64,000 nucleotides of DNA from Xenophilus sp. E41 (GCF_003671765.1 NZ_QPIB01000005.1:145186-209185); one strand, 5' to 3'; numbered from the stretch's first letter, positions 25,880 through 38,284 are shown. The notes: generated from the letters alone by a model not told the origin. Numbers and translations: made by a program.

Positions 25880-26911
25880 GTGTCATCCACCCTCACCGCC
25901 GGCGCCAACACGCTGGACCTGACTGCCGACCGGTCGCATGCGCGCTCGGTCACCCCTCCGCCCGCCAAGAAGGCGCGGTCCGGCCCGATGGCCGACCGGC
26001 TCTTCGGCTGGGCCGCCAAGGGCGCCGCGCTGCTCACGCTCGCGCTGCTCGTCGGCATCCTGCTGTCGCTGATCGCCGGCGCCTGGCCCGCGATCGCCAA
26101 GTACGGCCTGGGCTTCCTGGCCAGCAGCACCTGGGACCCGGTCGCCAACGAGTTCGGCGGTCTGGTCATGATCTACGGCACGCTCGCCACATCGATCATC
26201 GCTCTGGTGATCGCCGTGCCGGTGAGCTTCGGCATCGCGCTCTTCCTCACCGAGCTCTCGCCTGCCTGGCTCAAGCGCCCGCTGGGCACCGCCATCGAAC
26301 TGCTGGCCGCCGTGCCGTCGATCGTGTACGGCATGTGGGGCCTGCTGGTCTTCGGCCCCATCCTCTCGACCTGGGTGCAGCAGCCGCTGCAGAAGCTGCT
26401 CACGGGCGTGCCCTACCTGGGCGCGCTGGTGTCGGGCCCGCCGGTGGGCATCGGCATCCTGTCGGCCGGGATCATCCTGGCGATCATGATCATCCCCTTC
26501 ATCGCCTCGGTGATGCGTGACGTCTTCGAAGTCACGCCGCCGCTGCTCAAGGAATCGGCCTACGGCCTGGGCTCGACGACCTGGGAAGTGGTCAGCAAGG
26601 TCGTGCTGCCGTACACCAAGGCCGGCGTCATCGGCGGCATCATGCTCGGCCTGGGCCGCGCCCTGGGCGAGACGATGGCGGTCACCTTCGTGATCGGCAA
26701 CGCCAACCAGCTCGCGTCGCTGTCGGTCTTCGAGGCGGCCAACAGCATCACCTCGGTGCTCGCCAACGAGTTCGCCGAAGCCAGCAGCGACATGCACCGC
26801 GCCGCGCTGCTGTACCTCGCGCTGGTCCTGTTCTTCATCACCTTCGTCGTGCTGTCGCTGTCCAAGCTGCTGCTGGCCCGGATGAAGAAGAGCGAAGGGA
26901 AGAAGTCATGA
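25880..26911 (+). CDS. pstC: Phosphate ABC transporter permease PstC
   Basis: Inner-membrane permease with six predicted membrane helices and the EAA-type loop ([15 protein letters not shown]). It has 343 residues from the GTG at 25880, which has GGAG 6 bases before it. A GTG at 25835 would add 15 residues and is the alternative. Its stop overlaps the pstA start in ATGA, implying coupled translation. Confidence 0.94.
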   Translation: MSSTLTAGANTLDLTADRSHARSVTPPPAKKARSGPMADRLFGWAAKGAALLTLALLVGILLSLIAGAWPAIAKYGLGFLASSTWDPVANEFGGLVMIYGTLATSIIALVIAVPVSFGIALFLTELSPAWLKRPLGTAIELLAAVPSIVYGMWGLLVFGPILSTWVQQPLQKLLTGVPYLGALVSGPPVGIGILSAGIILAIMIIPFIASVMRDVFEVTPPLLKESAYGLGSTTWEVVSKVVLPYTKAGVIGGIMLGLGRALGETMAVTFVIGNANQLASLSVFEAANSITSVLANEFAEASSDMHRAALLYLALVLFFITFVVLSLSKLLLARMKKSEGKKS

Positions 26912-27792
26912 CAACAGCCGAAGCACTCATCAACGCGAAGACCCTGGCCGAGAAGCGCCAGGCCAAGTTCGCGGCGCGGGACCGCGTCAACAAGATCGCA
27001 CTGACCCTGTCGCTGGCCGCGATGGCCTTCGGCGTGTTCTGGCTCATCTGGATCCTGTGGGAGACGCTGCGCCTTGGCGTGGGCGGCCTGTCGCTCTCGA
27101 TCTTCACCGAGATGACGCCGGCACCGGGCGACGAGGGCGGCCTGCTGAACGCGATCGTCGGCTCGCTGGTGATGGTCGGGCTCGCCACCTTCATCGGCAC
27201 GCCCATCGGCATCATGGCCGGCATCTACCTGGCCGAATACAACCCCAAGGGCTGGCTGTCGGCGCTGGTGCGCTTCGTCAACGACATCCTGCTGTCGGCA
27301 CCGTCGATCGTGATCGGCCTGTTCGTCTACGCCATCGTGGTGGCACAGTTCAAGAGCTACTCCGGCCTGGCTGGTGCGCTGGCGCTGTCGCTCATCACCA
27401 TCCCGGTGGTGATCCGCACCACCGAGAACATGCTGCAACTGGTGCCGCCCGGCCTGCGCGAAGCCGCCTATGCGCTGGGCACGCCGAAGTGGAAGGTGAT
27501 CCTGTCGATCACGCTGCGCGCGGCGCGTGCCGGCGTCGTCACCGGCATCCTGCTGGCGGTGGCCCGGATCGCCGGCGAGACGGCGCCGCTGCTGTTCACG
27601 GCCCTGAACAACCAGTTCTGGACCTCCGACCTGAGCTCGCCCATGGCGAGCCTGCCGGTGACGATCTTCAAGTTCGCGATGAACATCGATCCCAACCTGC
27701 AGAAGCTGGCCTGGGCCGGCGTGTTCCTCATCACCGTCGCCGTGCTGGCGCTGAACATCCTCGCCCGCGTGCTGACGCGCGGCAAGAACTGA
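26908..27792 (+). CDS. pstA: Phosphate ABC transporter permease PstA
   Basis: Second membrane subunit of the Pst transporter; 294 residues and about six helices. [16 protein letters not shown] is the ATPase-contacting loop and [20 protein letters not shown] is typical of PstA. The start overlaps the end of pstC by four bases. A GAGAGAGAAA tract before the next gene serves as ribosome site for pstB. Confidence 0.96.
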   Translation: MTTAEALINAKTLAEKRQAKFAARDRVNKIALTLSLAAMAFGVFWLIWILWETLRLGVGGLSLSIFTEMTPAPGDEGGLLNAIVGSLVMVGLATFIGTPIGIMAGIYLAEYNPKGWLSALVRFVNDILLSAPSIVIGLFVYAIVVAQFKSYSGLAGALALSLITIPVVIRTTENMLQLVPPGLREAAYALGTPKWKVILSITLRAARAGVVTGILLAVARIAGETAPLLFTALNNQFWTSDLSSPMASLPVTIFKFAMNIDPNLQKLAWAGVFLITVAVLALNILARVLTRGKN

Positions 27793-27814
27793 ACGATAGA
27801 GAGAGAGAAAAAGA

Positions 27815-28597
27815 ATGCCCGCCACCGTTGCCTCTCCGGCGCCCCGCGCCAAGATCGCCGTCAAGGACCTGAACTTCTATTACGGCAAGTTCCATGCCCT
27901 CAAGGGCATCAACCTCGAGATCCCCGAGAACAAGGTCACGGCCTTCATCGGCCCCTCGGGCTGCGGCAAGTCCACGCTGCTGCGCACCTTCAACCGCATG
28001 TTCGAGCTGTACCCGGAGCAACGCGCCGAGGGCACCATCGCACTCGACGGCGAGAACCTGCTGACCAGCAAGCAGGACGTGGCACTGATCCGCGCCAAGG
28101 TCGGCATGGTGTTCCAGAAGCCCACGCCCTTCCCGATGTCGATCTACGACAACATCGCCTTCGGCGTGAAGCTGTTCGAGAACCTCTCGGCCAGCGAGAT
28201 GGACGACCGCGTGGAGTGGGCGCTGAAGAAGGCCGCGCTGTGGACCGAGGTGCGCGACAAGCTGCAGCAGAGCGGTTCGGGCCTCTCGGGCGGCCAGCAG
28301 CAGCGCCTGTGCATCGCGCGCGGCATCGCGATCAAGCCCGAAGTGCTGCTGCTCGACGAGCCCTGCTCGGCGCTGGACCCGATCTCGACCGCGAAGATCG
28401 AGGAGCTGATCGCCGAGCTGAAGAACGAGTACACCGTCGTCATCGTGACGCACAACATGCAGCAGGCCGCCCGCTGCAGCGACTACACGGCCTACATGTA
28501 CCTGGGCGACCTGATCGAGTTCGGGCCGACCGAGCAGATGTTCTTCAAGCCGCAGCGCAAGGAAACCGAGGACTACATCACGGGCCGATTCGGCTGA
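27815..28597 (+). CDS. pstB: Phosphate ABC transporter ATPase PstB
   Basis: ATP-binding subunit, 260 residues. Walker [10 protein letters not shown] at 46-54, signature LSGGQQQR, Walker [13 protein letters not shown] and the switch His in VTHNMQQA are all intact. In E. coli PstSCAB also inhibits PhoR when phosphate is plentiful. The stop is immediately followed by the first of two long inverted repeats that separate it from phoU. Confidence 0.97.
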   Translation: MPATVASPAPRAKIAVKDLNFYYGKFHALKGINLEIPENKVTAFIGPSGCGKSTLLRTFNRMFELYPEQRAEGTIALDGENLLTSKQDVALIRAKVGMVFQKPTPFPMSIYDNIAFGVKLFENLSASEMDDRVEWALKKAALWTEVRDKLQQSGSGLSGGQQQRLCIARGIAIKPEVLLLDEPCSALDPISTAKIEELIAELKNEYTVVIVTHNMQQAARCSDYTAYMYLGDLIEFGPTEQMFFKPQRKETEDYITGRFG

Positions 28598-28724
28598 AAG
28601 CGGACCTCCGTACGCGAAGAGCGCGAAGGTTTCGCGAAGAACGCAAAAGAGAAAGCCAAAGTATTTCTTGAATTCTTTCGCGCCCTTTGCGAAACCTTTG
28701 CGTCCTTCGCGTATGGATGCCCGT
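28598..28724. repeat. Inverted-repeat element between pstB and phoU
   Basis: Two arms of about 40 bases, 28609-28652 and 28675-28716, are near reverse complements, built from CGCGAAGG/CCTTCGCG-type words. It begins right at the pstB stop with AAAGCGGACCTCCGTACGCG, as does the copy after phoU. In RNA it would fold into a long, nearly continuous hairpin. Confidence 0.85.
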
Positions 28725-28751
28725 ATTCAACCCGCCCTCAAGGACACGCAC

Positions 28752-29453
28752 ATGACTGAGAAGCACCTTTCCTCCCAGTTCGACAGCGAACTCAACGGCG
28801 TCTCCTCGCGCGTGATGGAGCTCGGCGGCATGGCCGAGTCGCAGATCCGGCTGGCGATCCATGCGCTGCTGCAGTTCGACGTCGAGACTGCCGAGCGCGT
28901 GATGGCGACCGAGAACAAGGTCAACGCGATGGAGATGGAGATCGACCGCGAGCTGTCGTCGATCATTGCCCGCCGCCAGCCCACGGCGCGCGACCTGCGG
29001 CTGCTCATCGCGATCAGCAAGACCACCGCCAACCTCGAACGCGTGGGCGACGAGGCGAACAAGATCGCCCGCATGGTCAAGTCGATCATCGAGAGCGGCT
29101 CGGCCCGCCAGCTGCCGGCCACCGAGCTGCGCGTGGCGGCCGACCTGGCCTCGGGCCTGCTGCGCAAGGCACTGGACGCCTTCGCGCGCCTGGACACCGC
29201 GGCGGCGCTGTCGATCCTCAAGGACGACGACCTGATCGACCAGGAGTTCGACGGCTTCGTGCGCAAGCTGGTCACCTACATGATGGAAGACCCGCGTACC
29301 ATCTCGCCCAGCCTGGACCTGCTGTTCTTGGCCAAGGCCATCGAACGCATCGGTGACCACGCCAAGAACATCGCCGAGTTCATCATCTACATCGTCAAAG
29401 GTGCCGATGTGCGGCACACCTCGATGGAAGAGATCGAGTCCGCACTGCAATAA
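28752..29453 (+). CDS. phoU: Phosphate transport regulator PhoU
   Basis: A 233-residue all-helical protein with two PhoU repeats, each containing an ExxxD-type metal site (TTANLERVGDEANKIAR in the first and KAIERIGDHAKNIAEF in the second). It links PstB status to PhoR kinase activity at the membrane. The ATG at 28752 has AAGGA before it; an in-frame ATG at 28713 lies inside the inverted repeat and is less likely. Confidence 0.96.
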   Translation: MTEKHLSSQFDSELNGVSSRVMELGGMAESQIRLAIHALLQFDVETAERVMATENKVNAMEMEIDRELSSIIARRQPTARDLRLLIAISKTTANLERVGDEANKIARMVKSIIESGSARQLPATELRVAADLASGLLRKALDAFARLDTAAALSILKDDDLIDQEFDGFVRKLVTYMMEDPRTISPSLDLLFLAKAIERIGDHAKNIAEFIIYIVKGADVRHTSMEEIESALQ

Positions 29454-29580
29454 AGCGGACCTCCGTACGCGAAGGGCGCGAAGGCCTCGCAAAGGACGCA
29501 ACGAAGACATGAAGAAAATTTGTGGTTTTCTTTCGCGTCCTTCGCGAAACTTTCGCGACCTTCGCGTACGGGTGCCCGCA
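29454..29580. repeat. Inverted-repeat element between phoU and phoB
   Basis: Second copy of the pstB-phoU element. Left arm about 29464-29505, right arm about 29528-29571. The first 20 bases after the stop codon match the first copy exactly. The loop region differs (GAAAATTTGTGG-type). Together the two copies bracket phoU. Confidence 0.85.
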
Positions 29581-29591
29581 TCCGCATTGAC

Positions 29592-30284
<693 letters not shown>

Positions 30285-30360
30285 GCCCGTCGGGGCGCCG
30301 CGCCTGCCCGGCCGGTGCCCGCTTGCTTTTCCTGCCGCTCACCGGCGCCTGCCCGGTACG

Positions 30361-30366
30361 GATAAT
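30361..30366 (+). promoter_or_regulatory. Possible internal -10 element of phoR
   Basis: GATAAT lies 8 bases before the phoR ATG, and no Shine-Dalgarno site is present. This would give a leaderless phoR message independent of the pst promoter. Confidence 0.35.
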
Positions 30367-30374
30367 CGCCTCCC

Positions 30375-31715
30375 ATGCCCTTCCGAATTGCTACGTTTTT
30401 GATGGCGTCCTGCGCAGGTGGGGCGGGCGTCGGCGTCATATTCGGCTGGAGATTCCTGTGGATCGGCGCCTGGGCCGGCGCGCTGGCCTGGCTGCTGCTC
30501 GACGCCTGGCGTGCACAGCGCCTCCTGCTGGCGCTGCGCGATGACGCGGTCGGGCTGCCTTCGCGCGGGCCGGGGGTCTGGGGCGAGCTGGCCGAGCGCA
30601 TCCGCAAGCTGCTGCGCACGCGGGAGCAGCAGACGCGGCAGGCCGAAGATCGGCTGCACGAATTCCTCGAAGCCATCCAGGCCTCGCCCAACGGCGTGGT
30701 GCTGATCGACGAACAGGGCCGCATCGAGTGGTGCAATCAGACAGCGGCCTCGCAGCTGGGCATCGATGCCGAACGCGACCTGCAGCAGCACCTGGCCAAC
30801 CTGGTGCGCGACCCCGCCTTCGTGGCCTACCTCGCGTCCTGGAACTACAGCCGCGACGTGGTCATCGATGCGCCGTCGATGCAGACCGGGCCGCACGGCA
30901 AGCTCATGCGCCTGTCGGTGCAGGTGCATCCCTATGCCGGCAACCGGCGGCTGCTGCTGACGCGCGACATCACGGCGCTGGAACAGGCCGACGCCATGCG
31001 GCGCGACTTCGTCGCCAACGTGTCGCACGAGATCCGCACGCCCCTCACGGTGCTGACCGGCTTCGTCGAGACGCTGCAGAGCCTGCCGCTGGAGGCCGAC
31101 GAGCGCAGCCGCTACCTCGGCCTCATGGGCCAGCAGGCGCAGCGGATGGGCACGCTGGTGCAGGACCTGCTGACGCTGTCGCGCCTGGAAGGCAGCGCCG
31201 CGCCACCGATGAACCAGTGGACGCGCGTGCGCGCGCTGTTGGCGCACTGCGAGGACGAAGCGCGCGGCCTGTCGGAGCGGCTGTCGGCGCAGGGGCACCG
31301 GCTCTTCTTCGCCGTCGAGACCGATTCGGAGATCTCGGGTGCGGCCACCGAGCTGCAGAGCGCCATGTCCAACCTGGTGAGCAACGCCGTGCGTTACACC
31401 CCGCCGGGTGGCGAGGTGACGGTGACCTGGCGCATGCTGCCCGACGGCCGCGGCGAGTTCGCAGTGCGCGACACCGGGCCGGGCATCGCGGCCGAGCACA
31501 TCCCGCGGCTGACCGAACGCTTCTACCGCGTCGACCGCAGCCGTTCGCGCGAGACGGGCGGCACCGGCCTGGGGCTGGCGATCGTCAAGCACATCGCGCA
31601 GCGGCACGGCGCGCAATTGCGCATCGAGAGCACGCCGGGGCAGGGCTCGCGCTTCGCGCTGCTGTTCCCGGTCACGCGGCTGCGGCCGGCGCGGCCGGTG
31701 AGCGTGAACGCCTGA
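30375..31715 (+). CDS. phoR: Phosphate sensor histidine kinase PhoR
   Basis: Membrane kinase of 446 residues. Hydrophobic N-terminus (about 7-45) with one or two membrane helices and no large periplasmic domain, as in PhoR. A PAS domain lies at about 95-190 (LIDEQGRIEWCNQTAASQLG). HisKA motif VSHEIRTPL with His218. The ATP-binding domain has NLVSNAVRYTPPGG, RDTGPGI and GTGLGLAIVKHI. Phosphorylates PhoB when phosphate is low. Its 3' end overlaps the convergent MATE gene by 44 bases. Confidence 0.95.
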   Translation: MPFRIATFLMASCAGGAGVGVIFGWRFLWIGAWAGALAWLLLDAWRAQRLLLALRDDAVGLPSRGPGVWGELAERIRKLLRTREQQTRQAEDRLHEFLEAIQASPNGVVLIDEQGRIEWCNQTAASQLGIDAERDLQQHLANLVRDPAFVAYLASWNYSRDVVIDAPSMQTGPHGKLMRLSVQVHPYAGNRRLLLTRDITALEQADAMRRDFVANVSHEIRTPLTVLTGFVETLQSLPLEADERSRYLGLMGQQAQRMGTLVQDLLTLSRLEGSAAPPMNQWTRVRALLAHCEDEARGLSERLSAQGHRLFFAVETDSEISGAATELQSAMSNLVSNAVRYTPPGGEVTVTWRMLPDGRGEFAVRDTGPGIAAEHIPRLTERFYRVDRSRSRETGGTGLGLAIVKHIAQRHGAQLRIESTPGQGSRFALLFPVTRLRPARPVSVNA

Positions 31716-33057
31716 GAACCCACGCCAGCAGCACCAGGAAGACGAGGGCCGTCAGTCCGAGCGCCGCGGCGCTCATGATCCAGAAGGCCAGCGGCGAGCG
31801 CATCGCCGCGACCGGGCCGAGCCCGTGGTACGCCAGCAGGTAGCTGCCGGCCAGCCCCAGCCCCCACAGCAAGGCACAGTAGATGACCAGCGGCAGCACC
31901 GTGACGCGGTAGCAGCGCAGCACGAACACGCACATCGTCTGCGTCGCATCGGCCAGGTGGTAGGCGGCCGTGGCCAGCAGCAGCGTCGCGGCCAGCGCGA
32001 CCACCTCGGGGTTGGTCGAGTACAACCCCGCCAGCGGCAGGCGTGCCAGGGCCATGGTGCCGGCGGCGACCAGCGAGCAGCCCAGCGCCAGCTCGAAGCC
32101 CAGGCGGCAGGCATGGCGCGCCCTCGCGGCATCGCCTGCACCGAGCCAGTAGCTCACACGCGCGCTGGTCGCGAGGCCCAGCGACAGGGGTGCCATGTAG
32201 GCCACGGCGGTGAGGTTCGAGGCGATCTGGTGGGCCGCCGCCGCAGTGGTTCCCAGCCGCGCGATGAAAAGGGCCATCAGCGTGAAGGAGGTGACCTCCA
32301 CCAGCACCGACAGCCCGCCGGGCACGCCCAGCCGCGCGAATTGCCGCAGCTGTGCCCAGTCCGGCGGCTCCGGGCGCCGCCACAGCGCGAAGCTGCGGTA
32401 CAGCGGCTCGGTGCGCAGCAGCCAGACCGCCATGCCGAGCATCAGCCAGTTGACGGCCAGCGTCGCGAGGCCGCAGCCCAGCAGGCCGAGCGCCGGCACA
32501 CCCAGGCCCCCGAAGGTCAGCAGGACCGACAGGGGCAGCTTCACGGCCAGCGACCCGAGTTGCAGCCAGGTCACCAGCTGCGGGCGGCCCAGGGCCTGGT
32601 TGAGCGTGCTGTAGAGCCGGAACAGCAACGCGGGTGGCAGGGCGAGGGCCAGCACGCCGAGGTAGCGCGCGACGTCGGCCTGCATGGCCTCGGGCACCTG
32701 CGTCCAGCGCAGCAGGGGTTGCGGGAAGAGCAGCACCGCCATGCCCAACACGATGGCCGCGCCGCACAGGTACAGCGACTGGCGCACCGAGCGTCCCATG
32801 TCGTGCCCGCGCCCGGCGCCGTGCAGCTCGGCCCAGATCGGCAGCAGCGCCTGGAGCGCACCCATCAGCGAAACGAACACGCTGATGAAGATGGCGGCCC
32901 CGACCGACAGCGCGGCCAGCGCGTTCTCGGCGAAGCGGCCGGCGACGATGGTGTCGGTGACGCCGAAGGCCATCACCGCGAGCTGTCCCACCAGCACGGT
33001 GCCGGCGTGGCGGGCGATGGTGGCGCGCTCGCCCGTGCCGCAACGGATGGCGTTCAC
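31672..33057 (-). CDS. MATE-family efflux transporter
   Basis: Inner-membrane Na+ or H+ antiporter of 461 residues with about 12 helices in two MatE halves. Landmarks are MAFGVTDTIVAGRFAENALA in the first half and LVEVTSFTLMALFIARLGT in the second, which starts with AAAHQIASN. Exports cationic drugs or metabolites; substrate unknown. It follows the glycosyltransferase gene by 7 bases and is probably cotranscribed with it. Confidence 0.9.
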   Translation of the reverse strand: MNAIRCGTGERATIARHAGTVLVGQLAVMAFGVTDTIVAGRFAENALAALSVGAAIFISVFVSLMGALQALLPIWAELHGAGRGHDMGRSVRQSLYLCGAAIVLGMAVLLFPQPLLRWTQVPEAMQADVARYLGVLALALPPALLFRLYSTLNQALGRPQLVTWLQLGSLAVKLPLSVLLTFGGLGVPALGLLGCGLATLAVNWLMLGMAVWLLRTEPLYRSFALWRRPEPPDWAQLRQFARLGVPGGLSVLVEVTSFTLMALFIARLGTTAAAAHQIASNLTAVAYMAPLSLGLATSARVSYWLGAGDAARARHACRLGFELALGCSLVAAGTMALARLPLAGLYSTNPEVVALAATLLLATAAYHLADATQTMCVFVLRCYRVTVLPLVIYCALLWGLGLAGSYLLAYHGLGPVAAMRSPLAFWIMSAAALGLTALVFLVLLAWVLRRSRSPAAPAAAA

Positions 33058-33064
33058 GGCGATG

Positions 33065-34798
33065 TCACTGGGCCGCCGGCGCGCGCTGGTACAGCAGCAG
33101 GTCGTCGTTGGGGTTGGTCGTGCGTCGGAAGGTGCCGATCAGGCGCCAGTCCTCCAGGTTCACGATGTGGTGCAGCAGGCTCACGACCTCGGGCTTGACG
33201 ATCAGCCAGTCGCACGGCGTGTGGGAGTTGATCGGTTGCAGGTCGTAGCCCGCGTGGTGGCGCAGCGCGGCGATCTGCGCGCGGCCCACGCCCAGCTCGG
33301 CCACGCAGCGCGTGGGGCCGGTGCGCTGGGCGATGGCTCGCACCTGGGGCGCGTAGCTCAGGGCGTGGTCGAGCGCGGGCAGCCACAGCGTCATGAGCAG
33401 CATCCAGCACAGCGTCACGCCGCCGGCCGGCAGCACCAACGTCTTCCACAGCGCCGCACGGTGGCGGCCGGTGCGCCATCGCACGAGCCAGCACCAGACC
33501 AGCGTGGCGAGCACGGCCAGCACGAACACCAGCGGCGAGAACTCCGCCACGTGGCCGGGCGCCAGGCGCGCGATGCTGGCCGCCATCTTGGGCGGCGTGC
33601 CGGTCTGCATGGCGATCCAGTACAGCCAGATCAGCACGGCCGAGCCGCTGAAGAACAGCAGCGTGAACCAGTCGATCAGCGCCGACACGCTGCGCCGGAA
33701 GGTGGGCAGCGCGAAGGCGGCCAGCGTGGCCAGGGCCGGCAGGGCCAGCAGCAGCGAGCGATCCGCGAAGTCGGTCAGCAGGGTCGCGGCCACCGGCACC
33801 AGCATGAACCACAGCGGCAGTGCGACATGGCGGGCGCCGAGCTGCCGGCGCCAGCGCCACAGCGTCCATACGGCCAGCGGCCAGGCCGGCCAGGTGAACC
33901 AGATGAACAGCTTGATGAGGCTGCGCCAGTCCAGCCAGGCCGACACGCCGGGGTGCGAACCGGGCAGGGCGATGCGCCAGTGGACCTGCTTGAGCGCGAC
34001 CGCGACCACGAGCGCGATCGCCACCGCGAGGGCGATGCCGGCGATGGCGGGCCAGCCGAAGGTCGGTGCGGGGTCGCTGCTGTCGTCACGCGCGGCGGCC
34101 CGGTGTTCGCGAAGCGCGAGCCACAGCGCGCCAAGGCCCAGCGCCAGCCCGAGCGAGGGCGCGCCGCTCAGCGCCAGCCCGAGGCTGCCGACGGCCAGCC
34201 CGACCAGCGGCCCGGTGCGACGGTAGGGCAGAGCGGCGACGCCGTAGAACAGACAGGCCACGAAGAACAGCTGCGCAAGGGCGGGCGTGGTCTCGTGGCC
34301 CAGTTGGGCCAGACCCAGGCTGGCGATGAGCGCGAGCAGGCCGCCGTCGGCCATGGCGCGTGCGTAGTCGGTGGGGCGCGCCTCGCCGCCGAAGGCGAAG
34401 GCCACGGGCTGCGCGCGCGGCGTGCGGGCCAGGTAGTACACGGCGTACCAGGTGGCCGTGAAGGTGCCCCACAGCATCAGGGCGAACACGATGCGCACGG
34501 CCAGGTCCGGCCGCAGCCAGGGAGCCAGCTGGATCGCCCAGGCGCCGAGCCAGTAAGGCAGCAGTGCGGGCGTCTCGGGGCGCAGGCCCAGCAGCAGGGG
34601 GTCGAACCAGCGACCGATGCCCGCGGTGTTCTGCGCCAGCGCCGCCATGTAGCCGAAGGCGGTCACGTCGGCGCTCTTCCACGGGCCGCGGCCCAGCAGG
34701 CCCGGCATCAGGTAGGCCGCGCACAGCATCAGCAGCGCGACGCGCGGCAGGCGGCGCACGGCATTCTGGGCAACGATGGCAGGCGTGGGCTGATTCAA
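33065..34798 (-). CDS. ArnT/PMT-type membrane glycosyltransferase
   Basis: A 577-residue polytopic protein with about a dozen membrane helices. The N-terminal loop GRGPWKSADVTAFGYMAALA has the acidic residue pattern of GT39/ArnT-like enzymes, which move a sugar from a polyprenyl-phosphate donor. The C-terminal 120 residues form a soluble periplasmic domain (LGVGRAQIAALRHHAGYDLQ, then DWLIVKPE). The acceptor is unknown; lipid A or an exopolysaccharide is plausible. Confidence 0.82.
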   Translation of the reverse strand: MNQPTPAIVAQNAVRRLPRVALLMLCAAYLMPGLLGRGPWKSADVTAFGYMAALAQNTAGIGRWFDPLLLGLRPETPALLPYWLGAWAIQLAPWLRPDLAVRIVFALMLWGTFTATWYAVYYLARTPRAQPVAFAFGGEARPTDYARAMADGGLLALIASLGLAQLGHETTPALAQLFFVACLFYGVAALPYRRTGPLVGLAVGSLGLALSGAPSLGLALGLGALWLALREHRAAARDDSSDPAPTFGWPAIAGIALAVAIALVVAVALKQVHWRIALPGSHPGVSAWLDWRSLIKLFIWFTWPAWPLAVWTLWRWRRQLGARHVALPLWFMLVPVAATLLTDFADRSLLLALPALATLAAFALPTFRRSVSALIDWFTLLFFSGSAVLIWLYWIAMQTGTPPKMAASIARLAPGHVAEFSPLVFVLAVLATLVWCWLVRWRTGRHRAALWKTLVLPAGGVTLCWMLLMTLWLPALDHALSYAPQVRAIAQRTGPTRCVAELGVGRAQIAALRHHAGYDLQPINSHTPCDWLIVKPEVVSLLHHIVNLEDWRLIGTFRRTTNPNDDLLLYQRAPAAQ

Positions 34799-34915
34799 CG
34801 GGACCGGGCGTCGTCGCGGACGACGGTGGAAAACAACATGAAAAAGGTCAGCGCGGTCACCCGGGCTGCCCGTTGCACATCCGGCGGCCGGCGTGCAGGT
34901 GGTCGGCGAAGAAGC

Positions 34916-35179
34916 TTACTTCGACAGCGCGGTCTTGCCGAACTTGTTGCGGAAGCGCTCCACACGGCCGCCCATGTTGTCGACGGACTTCTGGGTGCCG
35001 GTGTAGAAGGGGTGCGACTCGCTCGAGGTGTCGAGCTTGAACAGCGGCAGCTCGCGGCCGTCGTCGGTCTTGCCGGTTTCCTTGGTGTTCACGCACGAAC
35101 GCGTCACGAACTTGAAACCGTTGGAGAGGTCCACGAAAAGGACTTCGCGGTAATCGGGGTGGATGCCGTCTTTGGCCAT
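34916..35179 (-). CDS. rpmE2: Ribosomal protein L31 type B
   Basis: An 87-residue large-subunit protein. [20 protein letters not shown] and the C-terminal [12 protein letters not shown] are standard. The zinc-binding Cys set of the type A protein is missing (one Cys only), so it is the zinc-independent form. AAGGAAAAG precedes the ATG. The 120 bases between it and the glycosyltransferase show nothing else. Confidence 0.95.
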   Translation of the reverse strand: MAKDGIHPDYREVLFVDLSNGFKFVTRSCVNTKETGKTDDGRELPLFKLDTSSESHPFYTGTQKSVDNMGGRVERFRNKFGKTALSK

Positions 35180-35340
35180 GGTCTTTTCCTTGAGGGTCGA
35201 TGCGAGAGCCACATCTGCCAGAAGCGCCGGACCGAAGGCCTGGGGGCAGCTGGCATGCCGGCGGTGTGCCGGGTGCACTTTTCGCGGGAAGCCTTCGATT
35301 ATCGCATACTGGCCGCGTCTGTCGTCAATTTCCTGCCGCC

Positions 35341-36435
35341 ATGCCCGCTCCCGACCCGCACTCCGCCGCTTCTTCGGCCAGCCCTGCGCCCCTTCGCGTG
35401 GGCCTGGTCGGCTTCGGCTTCGCCGGCCAGACCTTCCACGCACCGGTGATCTCGGCCGTGCCCGGTCTCGTGCTGGCCGCCGTTGCCAGTTCGCATCCGC
35501 ACAAGGTGCACGCGGCCTGGCCCGGCGTGGCGGTGGTGCCCGACGTCGATGCGCTGGTGGCCCGGCCGGACATCGACCTCGTGGTGGTCGCGACGCCCAA
35601 CGCCCAGCACCATCCGGTGGCGCGGCAGGCGCTGCTGGCCGGCAAGCACGTCGTCGTCGACAAGCCGTTCACGCTCGACGCCGCCCAGGCGCGCGAACTG
35701 GCAGAACTCGCGCGCCAACGCGGCCGCGTGCTCACGGTCTACCAGAACCGCCGCTGGGACGCGGATTTCCTGACCCTGCGTGGCCTGCTGGCGCAGGGGG
35801 CGGTCGGCCGGCCGGTGTATTTCGAGTCGCACTTCGACCGCTTTCGCCCCGAGGTGCGCGAGCGCTGGCGCGAGCAGGCCGTGCCGGGTGCCGGGCTGTG
35901 GGTGGACCTGGGCTCGCACCTGCTGGACCAAGCGCTGCAACTGTTCGGGCCGCCCGACACGCTGCAGCTCGACACTGCGGCGCTGCGCGACGGTGCCCAG
36001 GTCGAGGACTATTTCCACGCCGTGCTGCGCTACGAGAACGGCCCGGCAGCGCCGCTGCGGGTGGTGCTGCATGCGACGACCCTGGCAGCGCATGCCGCGC
36101 CGCGCTACCTGTTGCACGGCAGCGCGGGCAGCTACGTCAAGCAGGGTGTCGATCCGCAGGAGGACGCACTGCGCACCGGCGCATCACCGCGTGGCGACGC
36201 CTGGGGCATCGATCCGCTGGAGGGGCAGTGGGTGCGCCCGGCCGCCGATGGACATCCCGTCACGCAGGCCGTGCCGAACGTGCGTGGCGACTACACGCGC
36301 TACTACGCGATGGTGCGCGATGCGATCCGGCTCGAAAGGCCGGCACCGGTCTCCCTCGAAGAAGCGGTCGAACTGATGGAGTGGCTCGACCTCGGCCGAC
36401 GCAGTGCGATCGAAGGGCGGGCGCTGAGTGGCTGA
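35341..36435 (+). CDS. Gfo/Idh/MocA-family oxidoreductase
   Basis: NAD(P)-dependent sugar or cyclitol oxidoreductase of 364 residues. Nucleotide motif [14 protein letters not shown] near residue 20; [11 protein letters not shown] and HVVVDKPFT (with the catalytic-type Lys) follow. [15 protein letters not shown] is the conserved C-domain His motif. It resembles E. coli YdgJ-type oxidoreductases. The ATG at 35341 is preferred, although no good ribosome site is seen. A bidirectional terminator follows directly. Confidence 0.88.
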   Translation: MPAPDPHSAASSASPAPLRVGLVGFGFAGQTFHAPVISAVPGLVLAAVASSHPHKVHAAWPGVAVVPDVDALVARPDIDLVVVATPNAQHHPVARQALLAGKHVVVDKPFTLDAAQARELAELARQRGRVLTVYQNRRWDADFLTLRGLLAQGAVGRPVYFESHFDRFRPEVRERWREQAVPGAGLWVDLGSHLLDQALQLFGPPDTLQLDTAALRDGAQVEDYFHAVLRYENGPAAPLRVVLHATTLAAHAAPRYLLHGSAGSYVKQGVDPQEDALRTGASPRGDAWGIDPLEGQWVRPAADGHPVTQAVPNVRGDYTRYYAMVRDAIRLERPAPVSLEEAVELMEWLDLGRRSAIEGRALSG

Positions 36436-36442
36436 AAAGAGA

Positions 36443-36464
36443 AAACCCGCCCTCGGGCGGGTTT
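36443..36464. terminator. Bidirectional terminator between the oxidoreductase and rho
   Basis: A perfect 9-bp stem AAACCCGCC/GGCGGGTTT with loop CTCG. On the minus strand it is followed by TTTTCTCTTTTC and so ends the rho message well; on the plus strand the U-tract is short. Confidence 0.85.
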
Positions 36465-36493
36465 CGCTGCGGACGCACGGCAGGCGGCGGCGA

Positions 36494-37759
<1,266 letters not shown>

Positions 37760-37902
37760 GGAATGACCCCGTGGGGGGAATTCTGGAATGTCTGCGGGAG
37801 GGGAGGGGTTTGCGGCGGGGCGAGATTGATGCCCTGCAAACCTTGGAATTCGACCGGGCTTGGGTGAGGCCGGTGAGTGCGAGAGATTATGACAGGAAAA
37901 AA

Positions 37903-37932
37903 GAACGGCCGGGCATTGCGCGCCGGCCGTTC
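37903..37932 (-). terminator. trxA terminator
   Basis: Stem GAACGGCCGG/CCGGCCGTTC with a 10-base loop. On the minus strand a T-run (complement of 37897-37902) follows. It separates trxA from rho. Confidence 0.88.
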
Positions 37933-37951
37933 GTGGAAGCCTGAAAAGCCT

Positions 37952-38284
37952 TCAGGCCAGTTGCTGGTCGATGAAGGCCGTGAGTTGCGCCTTGCTCATG
38001 GCGCCGACCTTGGTGGCGGCGAGCTGGCCGTTCTTGAAGACCATGAGCGTCGGGATGCCGCGGATGCCGAACTTGGCGGGAATGTCGCGGTTCTCGTCCA
38101 CGTTCATCTTGGCGATCTGCAGCTTGCCTTCGTAGGTGGCGGAGACGTCGTCCAGGATGGGGGCGATCATCTTGCAGGGACCGCACCATTCGGCCCAGTA
38201 GTCCACGAGCACGGGCTTGTCGGATTGCAGGACGTCGGCTTCGAAAGAAGAATCGGAAACGTGCTTGATGAGTTCGCTGGCCAT
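37952..38284 (-). CDS. trxA: Thioredoxin 1
   Basis: Cytoplasmic dithiol reductant of 110 residues. The active site WCGPC has Cys34 and Cys37, with the buried Asp in VDYWAEW and the cis-Pro in [21 protein letters not shown] gives the ribosome site. Divergent from addB. The trxA-rho order is common in Burkholderiales. Confidence 0.97.
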   Translation of the reverse strand: MASELIKHVSDSSFEADVLQSDKPVLVDYWAEWCGPCKMIAPILDDVSATYEGKLQIAKMNVDENRDIPAKFGIRGIPTLMVFKNGQLAATKVGAMSKAQLTAFIDQQLA

